Source: JASGDN01 sp049840815
GTDB lineage: Bacteria; Chloroflexota; Chloroflexia; Thermomicrobiales; UBA6265
Direction of reading: 5' to 3'
NCBI GenBank assembly: GCA_049840815.1
Contig: JASGJI010000019.1
Span: 62,001 to 126,000 of the forward strand
DNA: 64,000 bases
Part shown: in pieces, positions 15,562 to 23,589 of the stretch
Position numbering within the stretch: the stretch's first letter is position 1
How the letters are laid out: every line of letters begins with the position of its first letter
Program-made: the position numbers and the translations under genes
Notes under the pieces: model-generated
The model's input: only the letters and a program-made list of their open reading frames with translations
What the model was told of the DNA's origin: nothing
Databases searched by the model: none

Positions 15562-17001
15562 GTGACCGACACGACCGCCGCATCCACAACCACCCCGACC
15601 GACGAGCAGATCCCCGATCCCGTCGTCCGCGAGCACAGCATCACCGTCGACGGCAAGCCCCTCGCCTACACCACCACCACCGGCCTCATGCCCATCCGCA
15701 ACGACAAGGGCGAGCTCCAGGCCCGGCTCTTCTTCAGCTACTACCAGGTCGTCGATGCCGACAGCACCACGCCCCGACCGCTCACCATCGCCTTCAACGG
15801 CGGCCCCGGCTCCGCCTCCGTCTGGCTCCACATGGGTGGACTCGCCCCCCGCCGCGTCGAGATGCTCGAAGACGGCGGCATGCCGAAGCCGCCCTTCAGG
15901 ATCGTCGACAACGAATACACCTGGCTGTCCGAGACCGACATCGTCTTCGTCGATCCGGTCGATACCGGCTACTCCCGCGCCGTCTCCGATGAGGCCGGCA
16001 AGAAGATGAAGGGCCAGGACGGCGACATCGCCGCCGTCGGCGAGTTCATCCGCCTCTTCCTCTCCCGCTACGGTCGCTGGACCTCCCCGCTCTTCCTCGC
16101 CGGGGAGAGCTACGGCACCTTCCGCTCCGCAGGGCTCGCCGGCTACCTCGTGGAGAAGGGCATCGCCTTCAACGGCCTTATCCTCGTCTCCAGCGTCCTC
16201 AACATGGCGACCATCCGCTTCACCTGGGCGAACGACCTGCCACACGCCCTCTACCTGCCGACCTTCGCCGCCACCGCCTGGTTCCACGCCCGCCTTGAAG
16301 CGGATCAGCAGGCCAAGCCCATCCGGACCTTCCTCGACGAAGTGGAAGCCTGGACCGAGACGGTCTACGTCCCCGCCCTCTCCCTCGGCGATCGCCTCCC
16401 CGACGAGGAGCGCGAGGTCGTCCTCGACGGCCTGGCCCGCTACACCGGCCTCTCCCGCGCCTATCTGAGCCAGGCGAACCTGCGTCCCGAGATCATGAAG
16501 TTCTGCAAGGAACTCACCCGCGACACCGGCCGCACGGTCGGCCGCCTCGACAGCCGCTTCACCGGCTTCGACCGCTCCGGCGTCTCCGAGACCCCGGACT
16601 ACGATCCGTCGCTGAACGGCATCCGCCCGCCGTTCACCAGCACGATCAACCAGTACATCCGCCAGGAACTCGGCTACGAGTCCGATTCCGAATACCACAT
16701 CCTGCGCGGCCTCGAATGGGAGTACCCGAACGGCACCCCCGGTGACACCTCCGCCGAACTGCGCGACGCCTTCGCGAAGAACCCCTACATGCAGGTCTTC
16801 GTGGCATCCGGCTACTACGACCTCGCCACGCCCTACTACGCCACGATCTACACCATGAACCATATGGTGCTCGATCCGAACCTGCGTGGGAACATCCACT
16901 ACAAGGAATACGAGACCGGCCACATGGTCTACATCGACCAGCAGGCCCTCAAGGACCTCCACGACCACGTCACCGAGTTCATCGGCGACGCCCTCGCGTA
17001 A
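15562..17001 (+). CDS. Serine carboxypeptidase-like protein, peptidase family S10
   Basis: 479 aa. Markers in order: FNGGPGSAS (oxyanion hole), VDPVDTGYSRA, the nucleophile elbow GESYGTFR, a later Asp region (SGYYDLATPYYATIYTMN) and the His in ETGHMVY. These are the S10 catalytic layout, giving release of C-terminal residues from peptides. No signal peptide is seen, so it is probably cytosolic. The GTG at 15562 has AAGGAG 10 bp upstream and starts MTDTTAAS; upstream open frame overlaps the end of the LysE gene. The gene ends before a 54-bp perfect palindrome. Confidence 0.92.
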   Translation: MTDTTAASTTTPTDEQIPDPVVREHSITVDGKPLAYTTTTGLMPIRNDKGELQARLFFSYYQVVDADSTTPRPLTIAFNGGPGSASVWLHMGGLAPRRVEMLEDGGMPKPPFRIVDNEYTWLSETDIVFVDPVDTGYSRAVSDEAGKKMKGQDGDIAAVGEFIRLFLSRYGRWTSPLFLAGESYGTFRSAGLAGYLVEKGIAFNGLILVSSVLNMATIRFTWANDLPHALYLPTFAATAWFHARLEADQQAKPIRTFLDEVEAWTETVYVPALSLGDRLPDEEREVVLDGLARYTGLSRAYLSQANLRPEIMKFCKELTRDTGRTVGRLDSRFTGFDRSGVSETPDYDPSLNGIRPPFTSTINQYIRQELGYESDSEYHILRGLEWEYPNGTPGDTSAELRDAFAKNPYMQVFVASGYYDLATPYYATIYTMNHMVLDPNLRGNIHYKEYETGHMVYIDQQALKDLHDHVTEFIGDALA

Positions 17002-17014
17002 GGGCAATCCAGGA

Positions 17015-17068
17015 ACGACGTCGAACGACCGGCGGTGGGAGCTCCCACCGCCGGTCGTTCGACGTCGT
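17015..17068. terminator. Perfect 54-bp palindrome (27-bp arms)
   Basis: Arms 17015-17041 and 17042-17068 are exact reverse complements with no spacer. It lies 13 bp after the S10 stop and would act as a very stable terminator stem in RNA; in DNA it could extrude as a cruciform. Confidence 0.8.
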
Positions 17069-17097
17069 ATCGGCAGATGCCGGCACAGGCCACCTGG

Positions 17098-17434
17098 TGT
17101 CATCCCGAGCGGAGCGGTTCATGCATGGCGATGGCCGTCGTGGAACAGCGAAGCCGAGGGATCGGGTCGCATGCATGACGTTTTCCATGCGACCCGGTCC
17201 CTCGACGCGCTCCATCGCTCATGCAATCCACGCCAATGGATCGCTTGCTCGGGATGACAGCGCATACGCCTGTTCATGTCATCCCGAGCGAAGCAGTTCA
17301 AGCATGGCGATAGCGTTGGTGGGGCAGCGAAGCCGACGGATCACGGTGCATGACAGGCGTCGTGCACCCGACACGATCCTTCGACGCGCGTCGCCTCCCA
17401 TGCAGCGTTGTCATCTCGCCACGTGTTCGGGATG
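17098..17434. repeat. Two tandem head-to-head 'TGTCATCCCGAGC' repeat units
   Basis: Unit 1 (17098-17259) starts TGTCATCCCGAGCGGAGCGG, reaches GAGGGATC, has a central hairpin (GGGTCGCATG…CATGCGACCC, about 17164-17195), then reads back in inverse, ending TCGGGATGACA. Unit 2 (17277-17434) repeats the plan with a more eroded second half. This makes MITE-like imperfect palindromes of about 160 bp. They occupy the whole gap between the S10 palindrome and pncB; no gene is seen. Confidence 0.8.
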
Positions 17435-17447
17435 CCAACACATGCCG

Positions 17448-18905
17448 CTACCGGGGATGATCCATCAGGTCGTGGATCATCCCGTTCCGCAACGCCTGCA
17501 ACCCAGGCGTCATCGCCACCGGATACTGGTCCGCCGCCTCCACCTGCAAGGCCCGCAGCCGCTCCGGCAACGCCGCCAGCGATGCCGTCGCCCGCGCCTT
17601 GATCGCCTTCACCGCATCCGGCTCCCGCAACAGAAGCCCGTCCTGCACGATCGGCTCCAGCAACGCCCGCCCCCCGACCGGCGTCGTCTCATCCTCCAGC
17701 CCGATCACGTCGTGGTCGAAGTCGTCCACGCGCCAGACCACCTTCTGGCCCGGCCAGGTGCTCTTGTCACCCCCACCTGCCAGCTTGATCCGCGCCGAAC
17801 CCGCCTCGTCCGCATCACCGCCGTACCACGCCAGCTTGTAGACCGCGCCAATTACCCCGCCAACCGTGCCGCTGGCGATGGTGCCCAATCCCACCCCAAG
17901 GTTGCCACCCACACCGAAGCCGTCCACCGGCGCCCCGGCCTGCACAAGGTCGCGGATCGCATACTCGTCCATGTCGCCGCTAACGAGCACCTTCACGTCC
18001 TGCATCCCGGCCTCATCGAGCAACGCCCGCACCATCCGGCTATCCGCATCGAGGTCACCGCTGTCCAACCGCACGGAGGTCAGGCGATGCCCATTCGCGT
18101 CCTGCGACTCCCGCCCCACCTGGATCGCATGGACGATTCCCTGCCGCACGTCGTACGTGTCCAGCAGCAACGAGAAGCTCGGAAGCGTCGCCGCCACCGC
18201 CCGGAAGGCCGTCAGCTCGTCCGGATACGCCTGCACCAGCGCATGCGGGATCGTCCCGGAGGCCGGGATGTCGTATTCCTTCGCCGCTGCCACGAACGAG
18301 GTCGCATCGCAGCCGCCGATGTACCCGGATCGCGCGGAAAGGAACGGCTCGTGCGCCCGGCGGAACGAGAAGTCGCTCAACCCACGCCCCTGCGCGGAAA
18401 TCGCCAGGCGCGCGGCCTTCGTCGCGATCAGCGTCGAAATGCCCACCGCCCGCAGCAATCCCGATTCGATCAGCAGCGCCACCGGGAACGACGCCGTGAT
18501 CCGCAACAGCGGCTCGTTCGGGAACGAAATCTCTCCCTCGGGGATCGCCAGGATCTCGCCGTCGAACTGCAGGTCGCGCAGGTAGTCGAGGAACTCCGGT
18601 TCGTAGCCCTTGATCCGCTCCAGGTACTCGCGGTCCTCCCACGTGTACTTGAACGCGCGCAGGTAGTCGATCGCCGGGCCGAGTCCCGCCGTCAGCATGA
18701 ATCCGCCGCCGAACGGGTTTCGCCGCGTGTAGAGATCGAAGGTCGCCTGCCCGATCTGGCCCGTCTTCCACGCCACATAGGCCGAATCGACGTGGTAGAG
18801 GTCGGTGTAGAGCGAGGTCGGAATCGGCGTGATCGTCGGCTCGGCGATGTGTCGCCGTTCCCGCCGTTCGTAGATCAGACCACTGCGCACCACCGCGTCT
18901 GCCAT
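17448..18905 (-). CDS. pncB: Nicotinate phosphoribosyltransferase
   Basis: 485 aa, normal for the longer bacterial/archaeal type. Signatures: LYTDLYHVDSAYVAWKTG at the N-terminus, ATFDLYTRRNPFGGGFML, the FSFRRAHEPFLSARSGYIGGCDATS substrate segment, LLDTYDVRQGI, VRLDSGDLD and DGFGVGGNLGVGLG. The enzyme joins nicotinate to PRPP, the entry step of NAD salvage, in the cytosol. AAGG precedes the ATG. It is last in a minus-strand run after a siderophore-type binding protein and a nicotinamidase-like hydrolase; the hydrolase would supply its substrate. Confidence 0.94.
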   Translation of the reverse strand: MADAVVRSGLIYERRERRHIAEPTITPIPTSLYTDLYHVDSAYVAWKTGQIGQATFDLYTRRNPFGGGFMLTAGLGPAIDYLRAFKYTWEDREYLERIKGYEPEFLDYLRDLQFDGEILAIPEGEISFPNEPLLRITASFPVALLIESGLLRAVGISTLIATKAARLAISAQGRGLSDFSFRRAHEPFLSARSGYIGGCDATSFVAAAKEYDIPASGTIPHALVQAYPDELTAFRAVAATLPSFSLLLDTYDVRQGIVHAIQVGRESQDANGHRLTSVRLDSGDLDADSRMVRALLDEAGMQDVKVLVSGDMDEYAIRDLVQAGAPVDGFGVGGNLGVGLGTIASGTVGGVIGAVYKLAWYGGDADEAGSARIKLAGGGDKSTWPGQKVVWRVDDFDHDVIGLEDETTPVGGRALLEPIVQDGLLLREPDAVKAIKARATASLAALPERLRALQVEAADQYPVAMTPGLQALRNGMIHDLMDHPR

Positions 18906-19001
18906 CGCACCTTGCCCCCACTGCGTTCACCCGATCGGTCGTTGGCCGGAATCATCCCCCACCAACCGGCGGCTGTCGACCCGCCATGTCGCGGCACGCG
19001 T

Positions 19002-19038
19002 GAACGGCGCGGCGCACATCTCGTGCGTCGCGCCGTTC
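19002..19038 (-). terminator. Hairpin after the binding-protein gene
   Basis: A 16-bp stem with one mismatch (19002-19017 against 19023-19038) and a 5-nt loop, located 43 bp past the stop of the gene ending at 19081 on the minus strand. It may partly separate that gene from pncB. Confidence 0.6.
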
Positions 19039-19080
19039 GTCACGCAGGCAAGCCCGGTCCGACGAGACGTGCCGGCCCCG

Positions 19081-20070
19081 CTACCCGAAGATCTCCCCGC
19101 ATGTCTCCAGGAATGCGCGTCGGCCCGAGATCGAGCCCGGATACCCGACCCGCTCCGTGATGAACACGCGATCAGCCTGCACCGCCGGAATCGTGCTCCA
19201 CAGCGGATTCGCCGTGACCTCCTCCAGCGATGCAACCTCGTCCTCCGCGTCCGCCGTCTGGAGCATCACGATCGTCTCGCCGTCGATCACCTTGACCTCC
19301 TCAAGACTGATCGCCGCCCGGCCCGCCGCGTCGTGTTCCAGTGTCTCCGCATCCGGGCGGATCTCCAGCCCGAGCTGCATCAGGATGTCCACCTGCATCA
19401 ACTGCGGCAGCATCCACGCCGTCACGGACGTATCGCCCGGGTAGACCGTCACCACGGAGACGGTCTGCCCCGCCACCCCCAGCACTTCGGCAGCGTCGGC
19501 GATCTCCGCGTCCAGTCCGGCCAGCAGTTCATCCGCGAGCGATTCCTTCCCGAAGATCGCCGCGATGAACTGGAAATCGACCACCCAATCCGGATCGTCC
19601 GGAATCGCCACCACCGGCGCCAGCTGGCTCAGGGTCTCGTAGCCGTCCGGCTGCGCCTGGAACACATAGTCCGGCGCCACGATCAGGTCCGGCGCCAGCG
19701 CGACCATCGCCTCCACGTCCAGTTCCCAGAGCCAAAGGGGAACAATGCCTTCTGTCCGTTCCTCTGGAATCCCGATGAAACGGTCACCATAGGTCGCCGT
19801 CGAAGCTACCGGCACGATCCCGAGATCGAGCAGATCCGCCAGCACGAACTCATCGCCCAAGGCAATCACCCGCTGCGGATCGGCCGGAATCACCGATGTC
19901 CCCCGCGCATGCTCGATCGAACGCGTCCCTACCGCCGGGGATGCCTCCGGCGATGCGACCGGCGTCTCTGCCCACGCCACCGGACCTGCGCCACCGGCCA
20001 CCCCGATCGCGATGCCCGCAACCGCCCCGCCTCGCACGAACTCCCGCCGCCCGACTGCCTTCCGCCACAT
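19081..20070 (-). CDS. Iron-siderophore-type ABC substrate-binding protein, Tat-like signal
   Basis: About 329 aa. The N-terminus (GRREFVRGGAVAGIAIGVAGG) has a twin-Arg signal, followed by an ETPVASPEASPAVGTRSIEHARG linker. The periplasmic-binding-protein fold follows with PQRVIALGDEFVLADLLDLGIVPV, the VEAMVALAPDLIVAPD strand, and ERTEGIVPLW. These match the FecB/FhuD group that delivers ferric siderophores or haem to a permease. ATG 20070 fits the Tat motif and follows a GGAGGGGG stretch better than the ATG at 20088. No permease or ATPase gene is adjacent, so it is an orphan receptor. Confidence 0.88.
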   Translation of the reverse strand: MWRKAVGRREFVRGGAVAGIAIGVAGGAGPVAWAETPVASPEASPAVGTRSIEHARGTSVIPADPQRVIALGDEFVLADLLDLGIVPVASTATYGDRFIGIPEERTEGIVPLWLWELDVEAMVALAPDLIVAPDYVFQAQPDGYETLSQLAPVVAIPDDPDWVVDFQFIAAIFGKESLADELLAGLDAEIADAAEVLGVAGQTVSVVTVYPGDTSVTAWMLPQLMQVDILMQLGLEIRPDAETLEHDAAGRAAISLEEVKVIDGETIVMLQTADAEDEVASLEEVTANPLWSTIPAVQADRVFITERVGYPGSISGRRAFLETCGEIFG

Positions 20071-20146
20071 ATGCGCGCCCCCTCCCATGCAAGATGCCGA
20101 CTGAATCCATCGGGATTGTACAGGAGAAGCTGACGCGCATGCGGGA

Positions 20147-20869
20147 TCAGGCGAGCGACTTCACGATCCGGATGCCATTGCTCGCCATGTGGTACAGGAA
20201 GACCTCGTGGAAGAAGTCACCCGGATGCGCGATTCCCGGCCCCTGCGAAGCCGCCACCGGAATGTCGAAGGTCTCCACCGCGTTTGCCGGCACGATCACA
20301 TCGAAGGCGTGGAGGTGCTTCGCGTTTGCCCGCATGCGCATGTGCATCGCCAGCTGGTAGACACAGAGATCGGTGCAGTTCCCCACCACGATCGCCTTCG
20401 TCACCTCCGGATGCTGGTCCAGCCACGCATCGAAGCGGCTCTCGATGGCCGGGTTCAATGAGACCTTCTCGATCAGCGTCAACTCCTGCGCGAACGACAG
20501 GCTTTCCAGTTCCGGGATCGTCCGCGCCTCGCTGGTGCCCTTCACCGCATGCGGTGGGTAGGCTCGGAACTCCGGCGATTCCTCGCCATGGGCATCCTGC
20601 AGCAGCACGAAGTGCCGGAGGCCATGCGCGTACGCTGCCCCGAACACGTCGATCACCGGATCGGTGATCGCGTTCACCCGCTCCGACGACAGCGGCCCCT
20701 CTCGCAGGAAGGCGTTGATCATGTCTGCCGAAAAGACGGCTCCCGCCTTCGGATCGGGGACCACGTCCTTCAGTGCGGCGTCGTTGAGCGTCTTCAGCCA
20801 GTTCCGCACGAACGTCGGGGTGATTGAGCGCGGGGTGGATGTGGACGGCGATGTCTTCGGTGCTGCCAT
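20147..20869 (-). CDS. Cysteine hydrolase, nicotinamidase/isochorismatase family
   Basis: 240 aa. The catalytic triad places are visible: Asp in VFSADMINAF, Lys in LIEKVSLNPAI, and Cys in VVGNCTDLCVYQLAM, with an HxE-like metal region in LLQDAHGEESPEF. Such enzymes hydrolyse amides such as nicotinamide to nicotinate. Only two genes away on the same strand is pncB, which uses nicotinate, so nicotinamidase (PncA) activity is a reasonable inference. The mid-region is longer than in E. coli PncA. GGAGG lies upstream of the ATG. Confidence 0.85.
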   Translation of the reverse strand: MAAPKTSPSTSTPRSITPTFVRNWLKTLNDAALKDVVPDPKAGAVFSADMINAFLREGPLSSERVNAITDPVIDVFGAAYAHGLRHFVLLQDAHGEESPEFRAYPPHAVKGTSEARTIPELESLSFAQELTLIEKVSLNPAIESRFDAWLDQHPEVTKAIVVGNCTDLCVYQLAMHMRMRANAKHLHAFDVIVPANAVETFDIPVAASQGPGIAHPGDFFHEVFLYHMASNGIRIVKSLA

Positions 20870-21004
20870 CGGGGGAGACCTCCATGCAAGGGATCGGGGA
20901 CCGGGCTCCAGATCGGCACCCGGTCCGCTCGGTTCCTGTCAGTGTAGGCTGCCCGCTGCCTGCCGGATCGGACGGTCCATCTCCCCCGCACAAGCCCATC
21001 CGGA

Positions 21005-21688
21005 GTGGTACGCTCACCCGTGAGACCGGCCGTCCCCTTCATCCTTCGCGCAACGAGGTCGCTCCCACCCGTGGTCTTTCCCCTCATCGGCGCCCGCGAC
21101 TACATCGAGCAGCGCGGCTTCTACCTCCACGAATGCCCCACCTGCCGGGCGCCGTCCCTCTTCGCCGTCTATGAGACGAAGCGCAAGATGACGCTCTACT
21201 TCGTGCCGACCGTCCCCGTGCGCGGGCAACTCGTTATGGAGTGCATGACCTGCCACGGCAAGTGGGGCGTGCCGAAGGACCAGGTGGAGAGCCTGATGGC
21301 CAACCTGATGACGAAGGAAGAGATCGCCCAGCGCACCCGCGAGGCGGCGATGCGGGCGCGGATGCTGGCGGAGGGCGCGGCCGGGTTCGCCCCGAACGCG
21401 CAGGGCAACGGCCCGCGTCCGCAGAGCCAGCCGACGCTCTACGAGGTCCTGCAGGTGCACTACAACGCCGAGCAGGAGGTGATCGAGGCGGCATTCAAGC
21501 GCTTGGCGCTGAAGTACCACCCCGACCGCTCGAAGGAACCGGACGCCGCCGCCCGCATGCGCGAACTGATCGCCGCCCGCGATGTCCTCGCCGATCCCGA
21601 ACGTCGCGCCATCTACGATCGCTCGCTGGGCATCGTCCGCGTCAAGCGCGTTCCCCGTGTGGAGGCCCTACGCCCCGACGAGGTGTAG
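21005..21688 (+). CDS. Zinc-ribbon and DnaJ-domain protein
   Basis: Up to 227 aa. The first part has a zinc ribbon: ECPTCRAPS and, 40 residues later, ECMTCHGKWG. A short helical linker (EIAQRTREAAMRARML) follows. The C-terminal J domain (about 140-210) has TLYEVLQVHYNA, ALKYHPDRSKEPDA with the HPD motif, and DPERRAIYDRSLG. J domains recruit Hsp70 (DnaK). The frame opens with GTG at 21005, but the zinc part begins near GTG 21071 (VVFPLIGARDYIEQRG), so the start is uncertain. It is divergent from the nicotinamidase-like gene. Confidence 0.85.
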   Translation: MVRSPVRPAVPFILRATRSLPPVVFPLIGARDYIEQRGFYLHECPTCRAPSLFAVYETKRKMTLYFVPTVPVRGQLVMECMTCHGKWGVPKDQVESLMANLMTKEEIAQRTREAAMRARMLAEGAAGFAPNAQGNGPRPQSQPTLYEVLQVHYNAEQEVIEAAFKRLALKYHPDRSKEPDAAARMRELIAARDVLADPERRAIYDRSLGIVRVKRVPRVEALRPDEV

Positions 21689-21913
21689 GCCTGCCTGGAT
21701 GACGTGCCGCGCGTTGCACGTGTGCGGGTGCCCGGCAGGAGGGCGAAGCCTCCGCCCTCAACAATGGAGAAGGATAGGTCCTGCCGATTACCGGTCGTTC
21801 TATGGTTGTGTCTGGGGCTCGTCGAAGTCTCTCCGGGCCGTGGGATACACCAAAGGCCAGATGCATCCCGCACCTGGCCATCCTCCTTCGTCTCGATTCG
21901 CGCGATCACCGGC

Positions 21914-22381
21914 CTATGCCCGCAGGATGAACTCCGGAATCCCGAACACGGGGTCCCGCATCCCCTCTACGTCGTTCCCGTGTTCGGCCACGCTCTGCGC
22001 CACCGCTCGCTGCACGTCCTGCGCCGCCCGGTCCACCGAGCGCCGCCACTCGTCCGTCAGGCGCGTCGTCTCGATCTCCGCCTCATACTCGTCGCGGTCC
22101 AGTTCGGTCAGCGTCCCATCGAGGTCCAGCCACAGATCCAGTTCAAGGTCTACATCGCTGTAGTAATTATCCCGCACCCGCTCCAGCGGCCGCGAGAAGT
22201 TCACGTAGTAGCCGATCGAGGAACCATCCGTCGTCGTGAAGCGCAGCAACGAGAACCAGCGGTCCGGGAAGAACCACTGCTCCGCCCCCACCCGCAACAC
22301 TGTCTCCACGCCATCCGGCGTCCGCCGCGTCGCCTCGCGCGGGCGGAAGAACGTGAAGTGATGATGCAGGATATCCCGCAC
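21914..22381 (-). CDS. DUF402 (FomD-like) protein
   Basis: 155 aa. Family signature: WFFPDRWFSLLRFTTTDGSSIGYYVNFSRPLER, then VDLELDLWLDLDGTLTELDRDEYEAE. The clustered acidic residues form the metal site used by FomD-like phosphoesterases on nucleotide diphosphates or CMP adducts. The start is a GTG two bases after the stop of the upstream small gene, so it is translationally coupled. It is last in the run dxs, rsmG, small ORF, DUF402. Confidence 0.85.
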   Translation of the reverse strand: MRDILHHHFTFFRPREATRRTPDGVETVLRVGAEQWFFPDRWFSLLRFTTTDGSSIGYYVNFSRPLERVRDNYYSDVDLELDLWLDLDGTLTELDRDEYEAEIETTRLTDEWRRSVDRAAQDVQRAVAQSVAEHGNDVEGMRDPVFGIPEFILRA

Positions 22382-22382
22382 A

Positions 22383-22658
22383 TCACCGCCGAAACGGCAC
22401 CTTCAGCCAGCCGCCAGCGATCTCGTACTCCCAGCAAGCGCCCTGCAGCTTCTGCTTCCGGTAGAAGATCCGGGGCGGACGCTGCCGCACATCGGCGGGG
22501 CGGCTCACGACCGCTGCCGGAGTCTGGACAGCGGGAGCATCGGTCTGCGCACCAGCACCGCCACCACCGCGCGTCTCCCCGGCAGCCGGGAGATCGCGCC
22601 CGGAGGGAATGAATGGGTCAGTTCCGTGTGCCTGGTCGCCTTCTGCGCTCATGGGCAT
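22383..22658 (-). CDS. Small hypothetical protein, 91 aa
   Basis: A short reading frame fitted between rsmG (ends 22678) and the DUF402 gene, all on the minus strand. The N-half is a Gly/Ala-rich, probably disordered stretch. The C-half is more ordered and basic (IFYRKQKLQGACWEYEIAGGW). I do not recognise it. Tight spacing on both sides (20 bp and 2 bp) supports a real gene, but composition alone would not. A start at the second ATG (22652) is equally possible. Confidence 0.5.
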   Translation of the reverse strand: MPMSAEGDQAHGTDPFIPSGRDLPAAGETRGGGGAGAQTDAPAVQTPAAVVSRPADVRQRPPRIFYRKQKLQGACWEYEIAGGWLKVPFRR

Positions 22659-22677
22659 GTTCCCCGAGCCGCCGGAC

Positions 22678-23589
22678 CTATCGTCGAGACCGTGCTGGCT
22701 TCTCTGCTAATCCCAATGGCGCATGTGCCGGCAATCCGGTGCGCCGGGGATACGTCTTCGGCGTCGGGGCAACCTTCTCGATCACCACCAGGCGCGTCTC
22801 CACCGATGACCCGGCTTCCGGCAAGATCGATGCCTCTACCACTCGCCCGCCGACCAGCGCTCCGGCGCGCTCGGCCGCCTGAAGTTCGTCGTTCAGGTCG
22901 ATCCCCTTGGGCAGTACAAGGTACCCGCCCATCGCCACAAAGGGCAACCCCAATTCGATCAACGTCGGCAGCGAGGAAACCGCCCGCGCCACCGCGACCC
23001 GGTATTGCCCCCGGTAGCCCGTGTTCCGCGCAATCTCTTCCGCCCGACCGTGCAACGGACGGACGTGCTCCAGCCCCATCGCCTCGATGGCATCGGTCAG
23101 GAACTGCACCTTCTTCCCCGTCGCATCCATCAACGTGAACGACAGGTCGGGCCGCGAGATCGCCAGCACCATGCCGGGCAACCCGCCGCCCGTGCCGATA
23201 TCCAGCACGCGATCCCCCGCCTGCACGCGGGTCGCCAATGCGGGCAGCAACCGCAGGCTCTCGAGGATCAACCGCCGCTCAATGCCGGGGTAGTCGCGCA
23301 CGGCCGTCAGGTTCACACGCTGGTTCCGCTCGTGTAGCAGATCGCGATACTGCGCCAGCAGCGCGATCTGCGCGTCCGTCAATTCCGGCGCGCAGGATCG
23401 CCACAAGACGGCCAGATCATCCATCGGCGTCGGCTCGGCAGGGAGCGACTCGGCCTCCGGCTCGCCCGGCTGCCCGAGGTCGTAGATCCCCCCGTCACCC
23501 TGCCCAGCCGTCAGGTCATCGCCCGACTGGTGGTGATGGCTCGTGTTCAGGTCGTCGATGGTCTGGTCCGTCGTCTCAGGAGAGGGCAA
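22678..23589 (-). CDS. rsmG: 16S rRNA (guanine-527-N7) methyltransferase RsmG
   Basis: 303 aa. The core is standard: YRDLLHERNQRVNLTAVRD, the SAM-binding loop VLDIGTGGGLPGMVLAI, FTLMDATGKKVQFL, AVARAVSSLPTLIELGLPFV and YLVLPKG. It methylates G527 of 16S rRNA. About 55 extra acidic, Gly-rich residues precede the usual start. The TTG at 23589 has AAGGA at a good distance inside the end of dxs; the next Met (23424) has no ribosome site. It overlaps dxs by 14 bp. Unlike many genomes, it is not next to gidA or parAB. Confidence 0.94.
   Translation of the reverse strand: MPSPETTDQTIDDLNTSHHHQSGDDLTAGQGDGGIYDLGQPGEPEAESLPAEPTPMDDLAVLWRSCAPELTDAQIALLAQYRDLLHERNQRVNLTAVRDYPGIERRLILESLRLLPALATRVQAGDRVLDIGTGGGLPGMVLAISRPDLSFTLMDATGKKVQFLTDAIEAMGLEHVRPLHGRAEEIARNTGYRGQYRVAVARAVSSLPTLIELGLPFVAMGGYLVLPKGIDLNDELQAAERAGALVGGRVVEASILPEAGSSVETRLVVIEKVAPTPKTYPRRTGLPAHAPLGLAEKPARSRR

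Noticed and set aside
15460..17103. 547-aa minus-strand open frame
   Set aside because: Shadow of the S10 gene; Gly/Ala/Val/Glu-rich composition with no family features.
17097..19160. 687-aa plus-strand open frame
   Set aside because: Runs through noncoding repeats and opposite pncB; composition is Arg/His/Pro-rich and no domain is seen.
22678..23589. Replication origin next to rsmG
   Set aside because: rsmG often neighbours oriC, but here dxs and DUF402 genes flank it, and no DnaA-box cluster, gidA, parA or parB is seen.
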